From the NCBI GenBank assembly GCA_011799875.1, contig CM022300.1:238030807-238094806 (forward strand): 64,000 nucleotides of DNA, given 5' to 3'. The notes under the pieces were generated by a model. The model ran no database searches, was not told the origin of the DNA, and worked only from the letters and a program-made list of their open reading frames with translations. A program made the position numbers and the translations under genes. This document shows, in pieces, positions 1 through 10,045 of the stretch. Origin of the DNA: Thinopyrum elongatum. Lineage: Eukaryota > Streptophyta > Magnoliopsida > Poales > Poaceae. Within the stretch, counting starts at the first letter, position 1. Every line of letters starts with the position of its first letter.

Positions 1-431
1 GGAGAAGCCTGCCGGGCAGGGACCTCAATCTCACCGGCAGCATCAGTTGCCGGGCCATGAACTCCACCCCCCTGCCGCAGCAGCCACGGCAACGCTCTGT
101 GCGGGCTCATCCATGGAGGGTCTCGCCAGGGGTCCTTTGGCTGGATTAGCAGGAGGAACCAGCCCTCCACTTTCAGGCTAGGGGCTGGGCTGGGGGCTCG
201 GTGCGGGATCCTTCATATGGCTCCCCACCAAATCCACGCTCTCCACAGTCTTCGGTGACCCAACACGCCGGAGCCTATTCGACTGATGGATAAGGGTCTC
301 TATTTCCTCCTCCTCCACCCTGCCAATGACAGCAAAACAAAAGGTCAGCCAGCAAAGACAATCAAGTATACTAAAGTCATCACGGAGAGGGAAATCTTCC
401 TTACTCCTCATCAATGAGCATGGAGCTCAAG

Positions 432-1373
432 TCAAATTCCATGGGCGGCGGGGATGCTCTGCCTCTCTTTTGGGATGGAGGGGCGGAGCTTTCCGGCAGC
501 CCCAAACCCTACTGGAACACTGGGGGGCTCTGATGAAGACGAGCTCTGCGAAGAGCTCGAGCCAGAATGAGAGCTGGAATCGCCATCCACATCCACCGAT
601 TGCTTGGCGGGAGAAGCTTTGATCCTGGCAAGGCGAGGAGACTGGTGGCACACCATGTCTGGCTTGGTATTTTTGGTGGTGGTCTTCTTCACCTTCTTGG
701 CAGCAGGCATTGGATTTGGGGGCGCCGTTCCCCGGTTAGCAGCACGCCTACGGGGACGCTGATCCAAAATCGGCTCGGGGGCTTGAGGACCAGCCGTGAG
801 CCACTCCGCTTCGGGCTCCACTGCCTCAGCAGCCTCCTCCTCCCTCTGGAGCTTTGCTACCGCAGTGGCTAGAGCCTCAAGCCCGGAAAACTCATCTCCG
901 GCAAGATCTTCCCCGGCAACCTCTTCCATGGCCTGCGCCTTGCTACCACCATGAGATGAACTCTCATCCTCAGCTTTTCTCTTCCTGACCTTTGCAGCCC
1001 TTGCCATTGCAACAATTCGGGCAGCTTTGTCCTCCTCAATCCTCCTCTTGATAAACGTTGCCTCCACGGTGGAGGTGTGTTTGTACATGTTGGTCTCCAC
1101 TCTGACAGCCCTCTCCGCCAGGGCGTTGGACCATTCAAGTTCTTCGTCAAGAGTGGGCAACTGCCAATCACTTTCCACGCCATGAGCATTGCAATCCAGC
1201 ATCCACTTCAAGATCTGGTCCCGGCCGTCCAGGTTCGATGAAAAGAAGATGACATCTCCCCTCCGCTTCCTGTCCAGGTCTGCCGCCCTCTTGCTTCCCT
1301 CGGCGACCACCTCCTTCGCCGTGGCCGTATGCTTCCCTTTTGCTGTTGTTTTCTTCCCCATTCCCGTGGACAC
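432..1373 (-). CDS. Antisense ORF of element 1, 313-aa charged protein of unknown function
   Basis: This is an uninterrupted 313-codon ORF on the strand opposite to the retrotransposon, between the expected end of pol and the 3' LTR. I do not recognise the product. It starts with ATG and a basic segment (MSTGMGKKTTAKGK). It has a charged helical middle rich in Glu, Lys, Arg and Ala (about residues 80-190), basic clusters around RPRRRAANRG and AAKKVKKTTTKN that look like nuclear localisation signals, and a serine-rich acidic tail. No transmembrane segment or known catalytic motif is visible. Codon integrity in an otherwise decayed neighbourhood is notable. In the same slot element 2 carries a different antisense ORF with a B3 domain. 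The protein could be a captured host nuclear protein or an element-specific accessory. That it is a real ORF is well supported; function is open. Confidence 0.6.
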   Translation of the reverse strand: MSTGMGKKTTAKGKHTATAKEVVAEGSKRAADLDRKRRGDVIFFSSNLDGRDQILKWMLDCNAHGVESDWQLPTLDEELEWSNALAERAVRVETNMYKHTSTVEATFIKRRIEEDKAARIVAMARAAKVRKRKAEDESSSHGGSKAQAMEEVAGEDLAGDEFSGLEALATAVAKLQREEEAAEAVEPEAEWLTAGPQAPEPILDQRPRRRAANRGTAPPNPMPAAKKVKKTTTKNTKPDMVCHQSPRLARIKASPAKQSVDVDGDSSSHSGSSSSQSSSSSEPPSVPVGFGAAGKLRPSIPKERQSIPAAHGI

Positions 1374-1740
1374 TGGTGAGAACGGGGGAAGGAATCAGGT
1401 GGAGGAACGGCGGCAGGCTGGCGAGAGAAGGAGGGGCGGTTGTTTGGCTTGCAGAGGAAGATGATGGGAGGGCAGGACAGGCGACAAGTGAACCGTGCAA
1501 TTTCGCGTTTTCCTATCTTAAGGGGAAAAGGCATGCAGCGGGGACGCAACGCTCCAGAAGTTACCGTTTTACATTAACTGCAACAGTCCCACGACCCCAC
1601 GACTCGCAGTAATTGCGCGAAGTGGACGTTGGATTGACTGGTCATCATGACGAACCATGTTGCGAGCAGCCCTTTTCAGCCACGTGTCCGTGCACTGGTT
1701 TAGGGCCTAACCCAACGTGCCCAGCGACACGTATGGATTA

Positions 1741-1754
1741 GGCCCGGGGGCTTA
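1741..1754 (+). other. Polypurine tract of element 1
   Basis: A G-rich run (GGCCCGGGGGCT) lies immediately 5' of the LTR start TGTCGG. It is the expected plus-strand primer site and is shared almost exactly with element 2 (25038-25051), which ties the two elements to one clade. Confidence 0.7.
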
Positions 1755-2680
1755 TGTCGGGGAACATAGACAAGGTTATATGTTTTCCCCTGACTGTGCA
1801 CGGACGGCAAACTAACAAGCTCAGAGGCAAGATTGCAAGACCAAGATCAGACCAAGCAAGGAGGATCAATTCCTTTGAAGGATCCAAGAGCAAGTCAAGA
1901 AGGCCAAGGCGAGCCAGAGGAACAAGGCATCGCTAAGGGAAGGGCCTACCTTGCCGGGCAGGCGAGTCTGGCAGGGTTGGGTTTTGCCCCGGAAGCAAGC
2001 TCCCAGATCGTCTTGGCAAGCCTGCCGGGGCTGGCGGAGGCAAGCCACTCCACCGTTCCACCTCACAAGTGACGCAAGTCAGTAATCGAAGCGGTGTCAA
2101 GCTCCAAGGTGACTAAGTGGCTGCTTTCTGCCACATGGCAGCCACTTCCTACAGCAAACACCTCCACATGACACCCGTCCTGAGACGTGTCAAGCAAGCA
2201 GGCGTGAAGCTGGCAAAACAGCCCGGCAGGGCTTGCCGGGCGAACTATGATGTGACACTGAGCGGCGCATTTAATGCACTCTGTCAGCCTGCACTGTTAG
2301 ATATGATAGCACTATTAGCTATCTAATCAGTATGCAAAGACTGATTTGCCACTGTGGTGACCCCTTAATCTATAAAAGGAGGCCCATGGCGACCGTAGAA
2401 AGGGTTGGACCCTCGCATATCCATACGAGAGTAGTCACTCTTGTCCCCAGAGCAACCTTGCCGGGTGAGTGTGCTACGTTCATCACCATTATCGACCATC
2501 AATCCACCAAAGCAGGAGTATGGTTTTATGCCTCACGGCAGCCCGAACCTGGGTAAAGACTGCCCGTGTGATCCCTGTCGTGCTGCGTGACGCTTCTCCG
2601 CTCTTTGTGCAACGTGTCCATCCCCCCGCCGAACCAAAAGGGGCTGATGGCCCCATAGGTGGTCGTGGTTTCCCACGACA
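1755..2680 (+). repeat. 3' LTR of element 1
   Basis: The LTR is 926 bp with TG...CA ends (TGTCGGGGAACA ... CCCACGACA). It shares short blocks with the element 2 LTR, including the TATAAAAGGAGGCCC promoter block, but is otherwise diverged, so it is a related but distinct family. It is followed by the interrupted transposase sequence. Confidence 0.8.
2371..2378 (+). promoter_or_regulatory. TATA box of element 1 LTR
   Basis: TATAAAAG about two thirds of the way through the LTR, in the same block as TATAAAAG in the element 2 LTR. It marks the probable U3/R boundary region. Confidence 0.6.
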
Positions 2681-4375
2681 GTCATTCGGAACAGATTGTC
2701 CGCCAGGACCCTTTCCAAAGATTACTTTTAAATCCTTGACCATATCAAGTACATCATCACCAGTACAGTGGCGAGGCTTCTTCCGGTTATCTGCTTCACC
2801 TTTGAAATGCTTGCCTTTCTTTCTTACAGGATGCCTGCTCGAAAGAAATTGACGATGTCCCAGGTACACATTCTTCTTACATTTATCCAAATATATATTG
2901 TCGGTATCTTCTAAACAGTGCGTGCATGCGCGGTATGCCTTGTTTGTCTATCCTGAAAGGTTAATGAGAGCAGGCCAATCATTGATGGTCACAAACAGCA
3001 AAGCATGTAGGTCAAATTCCTCATGTGTGTGATCATCCCATGCACGTACACCTTTTTCATTCCACAGCTATAAGAGTTCTTCAACTAATGGCCTTAGGTA
3101 CACATCAATGTCATTGCCGGGTTGCTTAGGGCCTTGGATGAGCACTGGCATCATAATGAACTTCTGCTTCATGCACAACCAAGGAGGAAGGTTATACATA
3201 CATAGAGTCACAGGCCAGGTGCTATGATTGCTGCTCTGCTCCCCAAAAGGATTAATGCCATCTGCACTTAGACCAAACCATACATTCCTTGCATCATCTG
3301 CAAAGTCCCCCCACTTTCTCTCGATTTTTCTCCACTGTGACCCATCAGCGGGTACTCTCAACTTCCCGTCTTTCTTACGGTCTTCTCTGTGACATCGCAT
3401 CAACTTGGCATGCTCTTTGTTTTGGAACAAACGTTTCAACCATGGTATTATAGGAGCATACCACATCACCTTGGCAGGAATCTTCTTCCTGGGGTGCTCG
3501 CCCTCAACATCACCAGGGTCATTATGGCTTATCTTATAGTGCAATGCACCGCATACCGGGCATGCATCCAAATCCTCGTACTCACCGCGGTAGAGGATGC
3601 AATCATTAGGCCATGCATGTATCTTCTGCACCTCTAATCCTAGAGGGCAGACAGCCTTCTTTGCTTCGTATGTACTGTTGGGTAATTCGGTGTCCTTTGG
3701 AAGCATCTTCTTTAATATTATCAGCAACTTTTCAAATCCCTTGTCAGATACACCATTCTCTGCCTTCCATTGCAGCAATTCCAGTGTGGTGCCCAGCTTT
3801 TTCTTGTCATCTTTGCAATTTGGGTACAACAATTTCTTGTGATCCTCTAACATGCGCTGCAACTTCAGCCTCTCCTTTTCACTTACGCAGTTTCTCTTTG
3901 CATCGGCAATGGCCCGACCAAGATCATCAGCGGGCTCATCTGATGCCTCTTCTTCAGCTTCTTCTCACATTGCCGGCTCAGCTTCTTCCCCCATTGTTGT
4001 TGTACCATTGTATTCAGGGAACCCACGGCCAGGATAGCTGTCGTCATCCTCTTCTTCTTCATTCTCTTCCATTAGGACCCCTCTTTCTCCGTGCTTGGTC
4101 CAACAGTTATAGCCGGACATGAAACCGGACTCAAATAGATGGACATGAATGGTTCTTGCGTTAGAGTAATTTCGATCATTCTTACAGTTAGCACATGGAC
4201 AACACATCAAACCATCCGCCCGCTTGTTTGCCTCAGCTGCAAGCAGAAAAGTATGCACGCCATTAATGAACTGGGGAGAGCATCGGTCATCATACATCCA
4301 TTGCCGGCTCATCTTCATTACAGAACACCGAAAAGACCAAATTAATATAAGTTCATACATAAAGTTCATACACAC
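2681..4375 (-). pseudogene. TNP2-type (En/Spm, CACTA) transposase, interrupted
   Basis: The minus strand encodes the N-terminal part of a CACTA transposase, the enzyme that cuts and pastes CACTA elements at their CACTA termini. A transposase-associated Cys/His segment comes first (about 4320-4060; key residues in ADGLMCCPCANCKN and HVHLFESGFM). It is followed by an acidic linker and the TNP2 domain (3862-3068, with DACPVCGALHYK, KVMWYAPIIPWL and GINPFGEQSSNHSTWPV). One in-frame TGA near 3965 separates the two parts, which are otherwise in the same frame. A second stop follows VEELL at about 3068. Further TNP2-like sequence (YLGHRQFLSSRHPVRK, GKGPGGQSVPND) continues to 2681, where element 1 inserted. 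The C-terminal catalytic part is not in the window. The gene is clearly non-functional here. Confidence 0.9.
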
Positions 4376-4404
4376 TTATTCTCATAAAACAACATACAAA
4401 CTCT

Positions 4405-4710
4405 CTAGCTAAAGCATTTAAATGCAACAACAAATGCGATCAAGATCGCATCTAAGGTAACAATTGATCCAACAGCATAATGATACCAAGCCTCACTATC
4501 AATGGCATACTTTCTAATCTTTCTAATCTTCAAGCGCATTGCATCCATCTTGATCTTGTGATCATCGACGACATCAGCAACATGCAACTCCAATTCCATC
4601 TTCTCCTCCTCAATTCTTTTTAATTTTTTCTTCAAGTAATTGTTTTCTTTTTCAACTAAATTTAACCTCTCGACAAGAGGGTCGATTGGAATTTCCGGTT
4701 CACATACCTC
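4405..4710 (-). CDS. CACTA-1 accessory exon: coiled coil plus C-terminal membrane helix
   Basis: A 101-residue open stretch on the minus strand follows a splice-acceptor-like TCTAG at 4711. It encodes a strongly charged helix (LKKKLKRIEEEKMELELH) and a second basic helix (KMDAMRLKIRKIRKYA). It ends in a hydrophobic segment with sequence VGSIVTLDAILIAFVVAF that would span a membrane, then stops at 4405. It lies between the element promoter and the transposase, the position of the small first ORF in many CACTA elements. The upstream exon(s) are not resolved; reading frames near 5052-5279 are candidates. Function unknown. Confidence 0.45.
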   Translation of the reverse strand, partial: EVCEPEIPIDPLVERLNLVEKENNYLKKKLKRIEEEKMELELHVADVVDDHKIKMDAMRLKIRKIRKYAIDSEAWYHYAVGSIVTLDAILIAFVVAFKCFS

Positions 4711-5354
4711 CTAGATAAAAATATCTATGTCAACTTGATGGGCATAATTTGTCATAACCACGAAATGCAACAAATAGTTATAAAAGAGAATATAACACAT
4801 CCGAATCATAAACCGGACGAGGGCCGATGGGGACGGATATCAAAACCATGCCACTATGTATAACAAACAACGTACGGATAAGAAAATTATACAAGTAACT
4901 ATCTAAATCACACAAACATGATTTTTTTTATAAAAAGGATAAGAACAAGAGGCTCACCAAGGTGGTGCCAGCGACGGGACGGTGCGGGCGATCGATGGTG
5001 GTTAGGACAGGGACAGGAAGGCACTAAGTAAACCACACATACATATGCAAACTAAGAAGTTAATTTGAGCTCAAATTGCATATAAATCAAATAAACTACC
5101 ACATATAAATACTCCCAAACTAAAACCCACAAATCACTATACTTATAGAGCATTGCAAGAGCTAATCTAGCAATGAGAGATGAAAGGACAAAGTTGCTAA
5201 CCTTTGTGAACACTTGGATGGATGGGGTGCCTTCAAATCTTGACAAATTTTGGCAAAAATGGAGGATGAGCTCGAGCAAGAGAGGAATAACAAAGGAGAG
5301 GAAAGGGGAAGAACAGAGAGCTCACGGGCTAGATGAAGGGTTTATATAGGAGCA
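4711..5354 (-). other. CACTA-1 5' region with probable promoter and leader
   Basis: No clear gene is seen. On the minus strand a TATATAAA box (5341-5348) is followed by a pyrimidine-rich leader and AT-rich DNA that probably holds the first exon and intron of the CACTA-1 genes. Confidence 0.4.
5341..5348 (-). promoter_or_regulatory. TATA box of CACTA-1
   Basis: TATATAAA on the minus strand, just inside the subterminal repeats and pointing at the coiled-coil and transposase exons. Confidence 0.5.
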
Positions 5355-5634
5355 TCTTTAGTCCCGGTTTGTGTCACGAACCGGGACTAAAGGTTAGCCT
5401 CTAGTCCCGATTTGTGTCACGAACCAGGACTAAAGGTGCTAGTGGGGCCCCAGCCTGCCACCACCCCTTTAGTCCCGGTTCGTGTCACGAACCGGTACTA
5501 GAGGTTCAACACGAACCGGGACTAATGATTCCCGCCCCCTAGCCGTTGGAACTGGCACTAATGGTCACATTAGTACCAGTCCGTTTACAAACCGGGACTA
5601 ATGTGGCTCATGTAAAGTAGTTTTTCTACTAGTG
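5355..5634 (-). repeat. CACTA-1 subterminal hairpin repeats and terminal inverted repeat
   Basis: There are at least three near-palindromes of the form TAGTCCCGGTT...AACCGGGACTA with a GTGTCACG-like loop (5358-5392, 5401-5435, 5468-5503), plus a half copy at 5510-5528 and more diverged units towards the end. The terminus is CACTAGTAG on the minus strand. Such repeats are the usual binding sites for CACTA transposase. Each copy can also fold as a hairpin with arms of about 12 bp. Confidence 0.8.
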
Positions 5635-6082
5635 AGATCATTGCACATCCTGGTACACCGCCAGAGGCATTCATATAGAGTCATATTTTGTTCTAGTATC
5701 GAGTTGTAATTTTTTGAGTTGTAAGTAAATAGAAGTGTGATGATCATCATATTCATTATTAGAGCATTGCCCCAAGTGAGGAATAAAAAAGAGGCCAAAA
5801 AGAGCCCATAAAAAAGAGGCCAAAAAGAGCCCAACAAAAAAAAATGAGAGAAAAAGAGAGAAGGGGTAATTTTACTGTCCTTTCCACACTTGTGCTTCAA
5901 AGTAGCACCATGTTTTTCATATAGAGAGTCTCCTATGCTTTTATTTTCATATAGCTAGTGGGAATTTTTCATTATAGAACTTGGCTTGTATATTCTAATG
6001 ATGGGCTTCTTCAAATGCCCGAGGTCTTCATGAGCAAGCAAGTTGGATGCACACCCACTTAGTTTTCTTTTTGAGCTTTCAT
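5635..6082 (+). mobile_element. Gypsy element B, 3' internal fragment left of CACTA-2
   Basis: Non-coding DNA that I recognise, from memory of Triticeae Gypsy elements, as the 3' untranslated internal region preceding an LTR of the type at 12822. Its last bases (GAGCTTTCAT) and the bases after CACTA-2 (ATACACTTATAGCTC) read as one continuous stretch when CACTA-2 is removed. It holds a 25-bp direct duplication at 5783-5832. Confidence 0.6.
5783..5832 (+). repeat. 25-bp tandem duplication
   Basis: Two adjacent exact copies of a 25-bp unit (ATAAAAAAGAGGCC...) at 5783-5807 and 5808-5832, purine-rich, inside the element B fragment. Confidence 0.85.
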
Positions 6083-6732
6083 CACTGGTGCCGAGACGTG
6101 CTATACAAACGGTTTTTAACCCCTTTCCGCGACGGCATTTCAAACCGTCACCAAGTGAGTGACTGCGATAGGGGGTCCTTCCCACACGACCCAGAAACCG
6201 TCGGGGATAGGCCCTCCTGGCACACAGGCGGGGGCAAAATGAGCTCATGTGTGATCGGGCGAGGCATCGAAACCCAATCGTTTCCATTCGTATGTACATC
6301 CCACACGGTGAATCCTAGAAAAACATTTCTGTTCGTATGTATATCACACACAGTTTTTTGTGTGGAAATGTTTGTGCACGGTGGCCTAACGCAAACAGTT
6401 CTCTGCCGGAAGCCGTGTGTGATTGTTAGCTGATCGAACACACCTACTTTCTAGAAACCGTGTGGGTTGTTTGAGTTCATCGCCCACGGTTCTGTCTGAG
6501 TAACCGTCTGCAATAGAAAACCCCAATAAGCAGGGTAATTAGCCTATTATTGATAATCCATGTAGTAATCAAATTGACATTTCTTATAAAACACAACAGA
6601 TATTTCATATCCGTATAACGACAACTAGGATTTCGTACTCGAATTACATCAGATAGCTTCAGCACTCAGTTATGCCATTACACAATGGCACCAAGTTTTA
6701 CATGCAACATCGAAAACCTTTGGAAAGTAGCA

Positions 6733-7981
6733 TCATACATGGTAAATAGATAGATGAATCTCATCTGGAAAACTGCAGAAGCGGAAGGCAAATATTGAGC
6801 CTTCAGTGATGTTGAATGTCCTTGCAACTTTAGGCCAGTGGCTATGGATAATTGCCCGCACAACCTTAGTCCTCTTCAGGAAGACTTCAATATTGTACCA
6901 TGGGTGTTGAATGAATACCTTCCTCGCCTCTTGACCATGCAGGTGGTTTGAGAGTTAATCATCGATGAACTGCTTTGAAAAGTACTGAAAATAAAGATAT
7001 GCATAAATCGTTGTTATAAATTTTGAAATGGCGCAAGCCGTAAAAACAAGGTAAAAGAGTTAGTACCATCCTAAAATTGACTGATGTCTTCTCCATTGTG
7101 CAAACAAAGATCTTGCTGTTATTCATCGCAAGTTTCTTCATCCTAACAATCTTTCTGAGTTTCTTGACTTGACTGATATTCATGGACATCTCATTTCCCC
7201 ATATGCAAAATGGGTTGAACAGTGGGTCTAAGCCTCTGATAGCAGGACCTACATGTGCAAGACCAAATTGTAAGAAACCTAAATATTATAATGATTCCTG
7301 CAACAGCACAATAATGTGCTATTAGCGAAAGGACCATGCATGAGCAAACCTCGATGGTAAACCGAAGTGTCTCCCATTGTTTCCCTGTAACACACATACG
7401 GAAAATCTTGATCAGGTTAACTGAGAGTTGCCATACTATCAGTAGAATATGTATTGAGTACAGCCAAATTCGATTTATTCTCACATGCATAATAATACAA
7501 AATTGTACCCACAGCAAATGAAAATCAAATTACAGAATTGAACCAAACAGTTAAATGGACAGCAGACCAAATGAACCAAAACAGTTAATTGAGCACGACA
7601 TTGAAGAATAGAAACATGTACTAGAGATAAGACAGTTAACAAAACAAAGAATGCTTGAGAACAGTACTACGAAATGTAGCAATTGTTGGACCAAACTGTT
7701 AACTGGACATTACATTTCAAAGGACCAGACTGTTAACTGAACATCAGATTGCATATTAACATTACAGAGGACAAATCACTATAAGGCACTGGCGGCGGCC
7801 TCAAGAAAATAGCATGAACTATATTTTAAAGTAGACAACCGCGTGGCGGTGTCGACGGTGGCCTCGAAGACGAGGTGCTCCTCCAAGATCTGGCGGTTGG
7901 CACACATGGCAGCCATAGCGACCTCGTGCGCACATGCGGCCGCGATTTGCTTCTCTGCTGCCAGATGCTACTGAGCTCCAT
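6733..7981 (-). pseudogene. B3-domain-like gene fragment inside CACTA-2
   Basis: Minus-strand exons of a protein resembling plant B3 DNA-binding proteins. The first exon-like part (7981 to about 7835) reads ANRQILEEHLVFEATVDTATRL but needs a 1-bp frame change after its ATG. A second exon (7248-7067) runs from a TAG acceptor through FCIWGNEMSMNISQVKKL to a GTACTAAC donor. A third (6984-6733) runs from TTTCAG through YFSKQFIDD, one in-frame TAA, HLHGQEARKVFIQHPWYN and VARTFNITEGSIFAFRF, to a stop after IYHV. The GT/AG boundaries keep frame, so the gene was once spliced. The stop and frameshift make it a pseudogene. It is either captured cargo or an old CACTA-family gene. B3 assignment rests on pattern memory and is moderate. 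Confidence 0.6.
7249..7834 (-). other. Intron-like DNA of the B3-like fragment
   Basis: AT-rich DNA between the second and first recognisable exon pieces. No coding sequence is seen. It includes five copies of a CAGTTAA-type motif, on either strand, between about 7540 and 7760. Confidence 0.35.
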
Positions 7982-8135
7982 GTTATACTGCGTGCAAAAT
8001 GGCAGTGGGCGGCGCTTAATTGGAGGACGGGGCCAGTGATTTCGGCAGAAGGTGTTGCGCCGTCGGTCGGGGCATGTGGGACGGGGAAGGAGCAGGATGG
8101 TGTGGGTGGGGTGTGGATTACCTGACCATATCGAT

Positions 8136-8310
8136 GAGGCCGCGCAGCAAGAAGAAGGGTCGGTGGCGAGGAGGCCGCGCAGCAAGAAGAAGGGTCGGCG
8201 GCGAGGAGGCGGCGCTACAAGAAGAAGGGTCGTCGACGAGGAGGCGGCGCTGCAAGAAGAAGGGTCACCGGCGAGGGGGCGGCGCTTTAAGAAGAAGGGT
8301 CACCGGCGAG
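8136..8310 (+). repeat. Minisatellite, five 35-bp units
   Basis: Five consecutive units start at 8136, 8171, 8206, 8241 and 8276. Each has the frame GAGGCSGCGC-N2-CAAGAAGAAGGGTC with small changes; the fifth has TTTAA for the CAAG step. A sixth unit is broken after 8311. The 35-bp period is not a multiple of three, so the open frames across it are compositional. Confidence 0.9.
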
Positions 8311-8695
8311 GAGGCTGAGCTGCCAGTAAGCAGCAGTGAAGGTTGTTTGAACTTTGAAAGCAAGGAGGAACAGTGGAAATGTGGCTTTTGGTGGGAGGGA
8401 GGGGGCGGGGAGATAGATATTTCCGCGGTGGCAGAAAATTTCGCTCGGTGCCGCGAGAAACTGGCTCGCAATTGTGGTTCAAGCGCGGGCGGTGGAATGT
8501 AGACGACGAAGCTTCCTGCGTAAGCCAGACAAGACGGTGCGCCAAGATATTTTATATCGCATCCCACACGATTCTTGCTAGTAAACTGTTTGTGAAATAC
8601 CTGATTTTTTTTCATTATGTTTTGAAAGACAAAATGGTGTTACGGAGGGAAAGGATGGTGTTTGAATTGCTAGAACATTTATGTACAGTGAACAT
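8311..8695. other. CACTA-2 internal DNA without recognised gene
   Basis: G-rich then AT-rich spacer between the 35-bp minisatellite and the 500-bp tandem repeats. Nothing coding is supported. Confidence 0.4.
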
Positions 8696-10045
8696 GCAAC
8701 TACATGAGTGTCGTGTTTAAATTTGGAATTATTCTGGGTTTGTTTGGCATTTTTATGCATTAATTGAGTTTCTAGGCATTTAATGTGCATAATTCAAATT
8801 TGAACTACAAGCAGATGCTCCAGTGCACCAAAGTTTGTTGAAAAATCACATGTGTATCTTTGGGTGAATTTATAGGTCCCATGCAAGAACGGGAATGAAA
8901 TTCAAACATCTGGGCGTCGTGCCTCGGTCGGGAACATTGAGAAACTTGGTTTTTAAATTCCTGTAAATTCAAAACTCGCCTGAAAATCATGAAACTTGGC
9001 ATGGTGTCATTTCATGGCACCAAAATGCTGTGGTAAAACAAATGGCTGCATTTGGACAAGTTTTGGTATAAGCTTCTTGCAAACCGGAGCTTCTCTCGAG
9101 AAGACTCCTGGTTCCCAAGGGGGGACGTGTCACCTTTGTGTGCAAAATGATATACGCTGCCTCCCCCCTCCCTTGATTTTTTACAGAGGAAACATAGAAC
9201 TATATGAGTGCCGTGTTAAAATTTGGAATTATTCCGGGTTCATTTGGCCTTTTTATACATTAATTGAATTTCTGGGCATTTAATGTGCATAATTCAAATT
9301 TGAACTGCAAGCACATGCTCCAGTGCACCGAAGTTGGTTGAAAAATCACATGTGTGTCCTTGGGTGAATTTCGAGGTCCCATGCAAGAAATGGGAATGGA
9401 ATTCAAACATCTGGGCATCGTGGCTCGGCCGGAAATATTGAGAAACTTCGTTTTTTAATTCCTGTAAATCCAAAACACGCCTGAAAATCATGAAACTTGG
9501 CATGGTGTCATGACATGGCACCAACATGTTGTGGTACATTTTTTGGCCGAATTGGGACAAGCTTTGGTATAAGCTTCTTGCAAACCGGAGCTTCTCTCAA
9601 GAAGGCTCGTGATTCCGAGAGGGAACGTGTCACCTCCGTGTGCGAAACGACATACACTGGCTTCTCCGGCCTTGATTTTTTTACACAGGCAGCTTAGACC
9701 AAATAGGAGTTTCGTGCTAAATTTTGGAATTATTCCGGGTTCGTTTGGCCTTTTTTATACATTAATTGATTTTCCAGGCATTTAATGCACATAATTCAAA
9801 TTTGAAGTACAAGCGCATGCTCCAGTGCGCAAAAGTTAGTTGGAAAATCATTTATGTGTACTTGGGCGAATTTCTAGGTCCCATGGAAGAAGTGGGAATG
9901 GAATTCAAACATCTGGGTGTCTTGGCTTGGCCGGAAACATCGAGAAACTTGGTTTTAAAATTTCCGTAAATCCAAAACTCGCCTGAAAATCATGAAACTT
10001 GGCATGGTGTCATGACATGGCACCAACATGCTGTGGTAATTTTTT
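8696..10045 (+). repeat. Tandem array of about 500-bp units, 2.7 copies
   Basis: The landmark ATTTGGAATTATTC recurs at 8721, 9221 and about 9722. The landmark ATGAAACTTGGCATGGTGTCAT recurs near 8990, 9490 and 10000. The period is 500-501 bp. Copies differ by point changes and small indels. The array is non-coding in all frames and the third copy stops near 10045. Confidence 0.9.

Larger units (their letters stand above)
1..2680 (+). mobile_element. Tat-type Gypsy retrotransposon, 3' end only (element 1)
   Basis: This is the 3' part of an LTR retrotransposon whose left part lies outside the window. Seen: a purine-rich tract (GGCCCGGGGG) directly before a 926-bp 3' LTR that starts TGTCGG and ends CGACA, and a long antisense ORF upstream of the tract. 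The layout (antisense ORF, polypurine tract, LTR with a TATAAAAGG box) matches element 2 at 16147-25996, which has Tat-type pol domains, so the lineage is inferred by analogy. The element sits inside the CACTA-1 transposase gene. The base run after the LTR (GTCAT, 2681-2685) should be one copy of the 5-bp target duplication; its partner is outside the window. Confidence 0.8.
2681..5634 (-). mobile_element. CACTA transposon (CACTA-1), 5' half, truncated by element 1
   Basis: The element reads on the minus strand. Its 5' terminus is at 5634, where the minus strand begins CACTAGTAGAAAAAC. Inward come hairpin-rich subterminal repeats, a TATA box, a coiled-coil/transmembrane exon and the start of a TNP2 transposase gene. 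The transposase is cut at 2681 by the retrotransposon LTR, and the rest should lie to the left of the window. The flank at 5635 looks like the 3' internal region of Gypsy element B, so CACTA-1 probably inserted into B. Confidence 0.8.

Noticed and set aside
8020..8502. 160-codon plus-strand frame rich in Arg/Gly
   Set aside because: Runs through the 35-bp minisatellite whose period breaks frame from unit to unit; the peptide is compositional.
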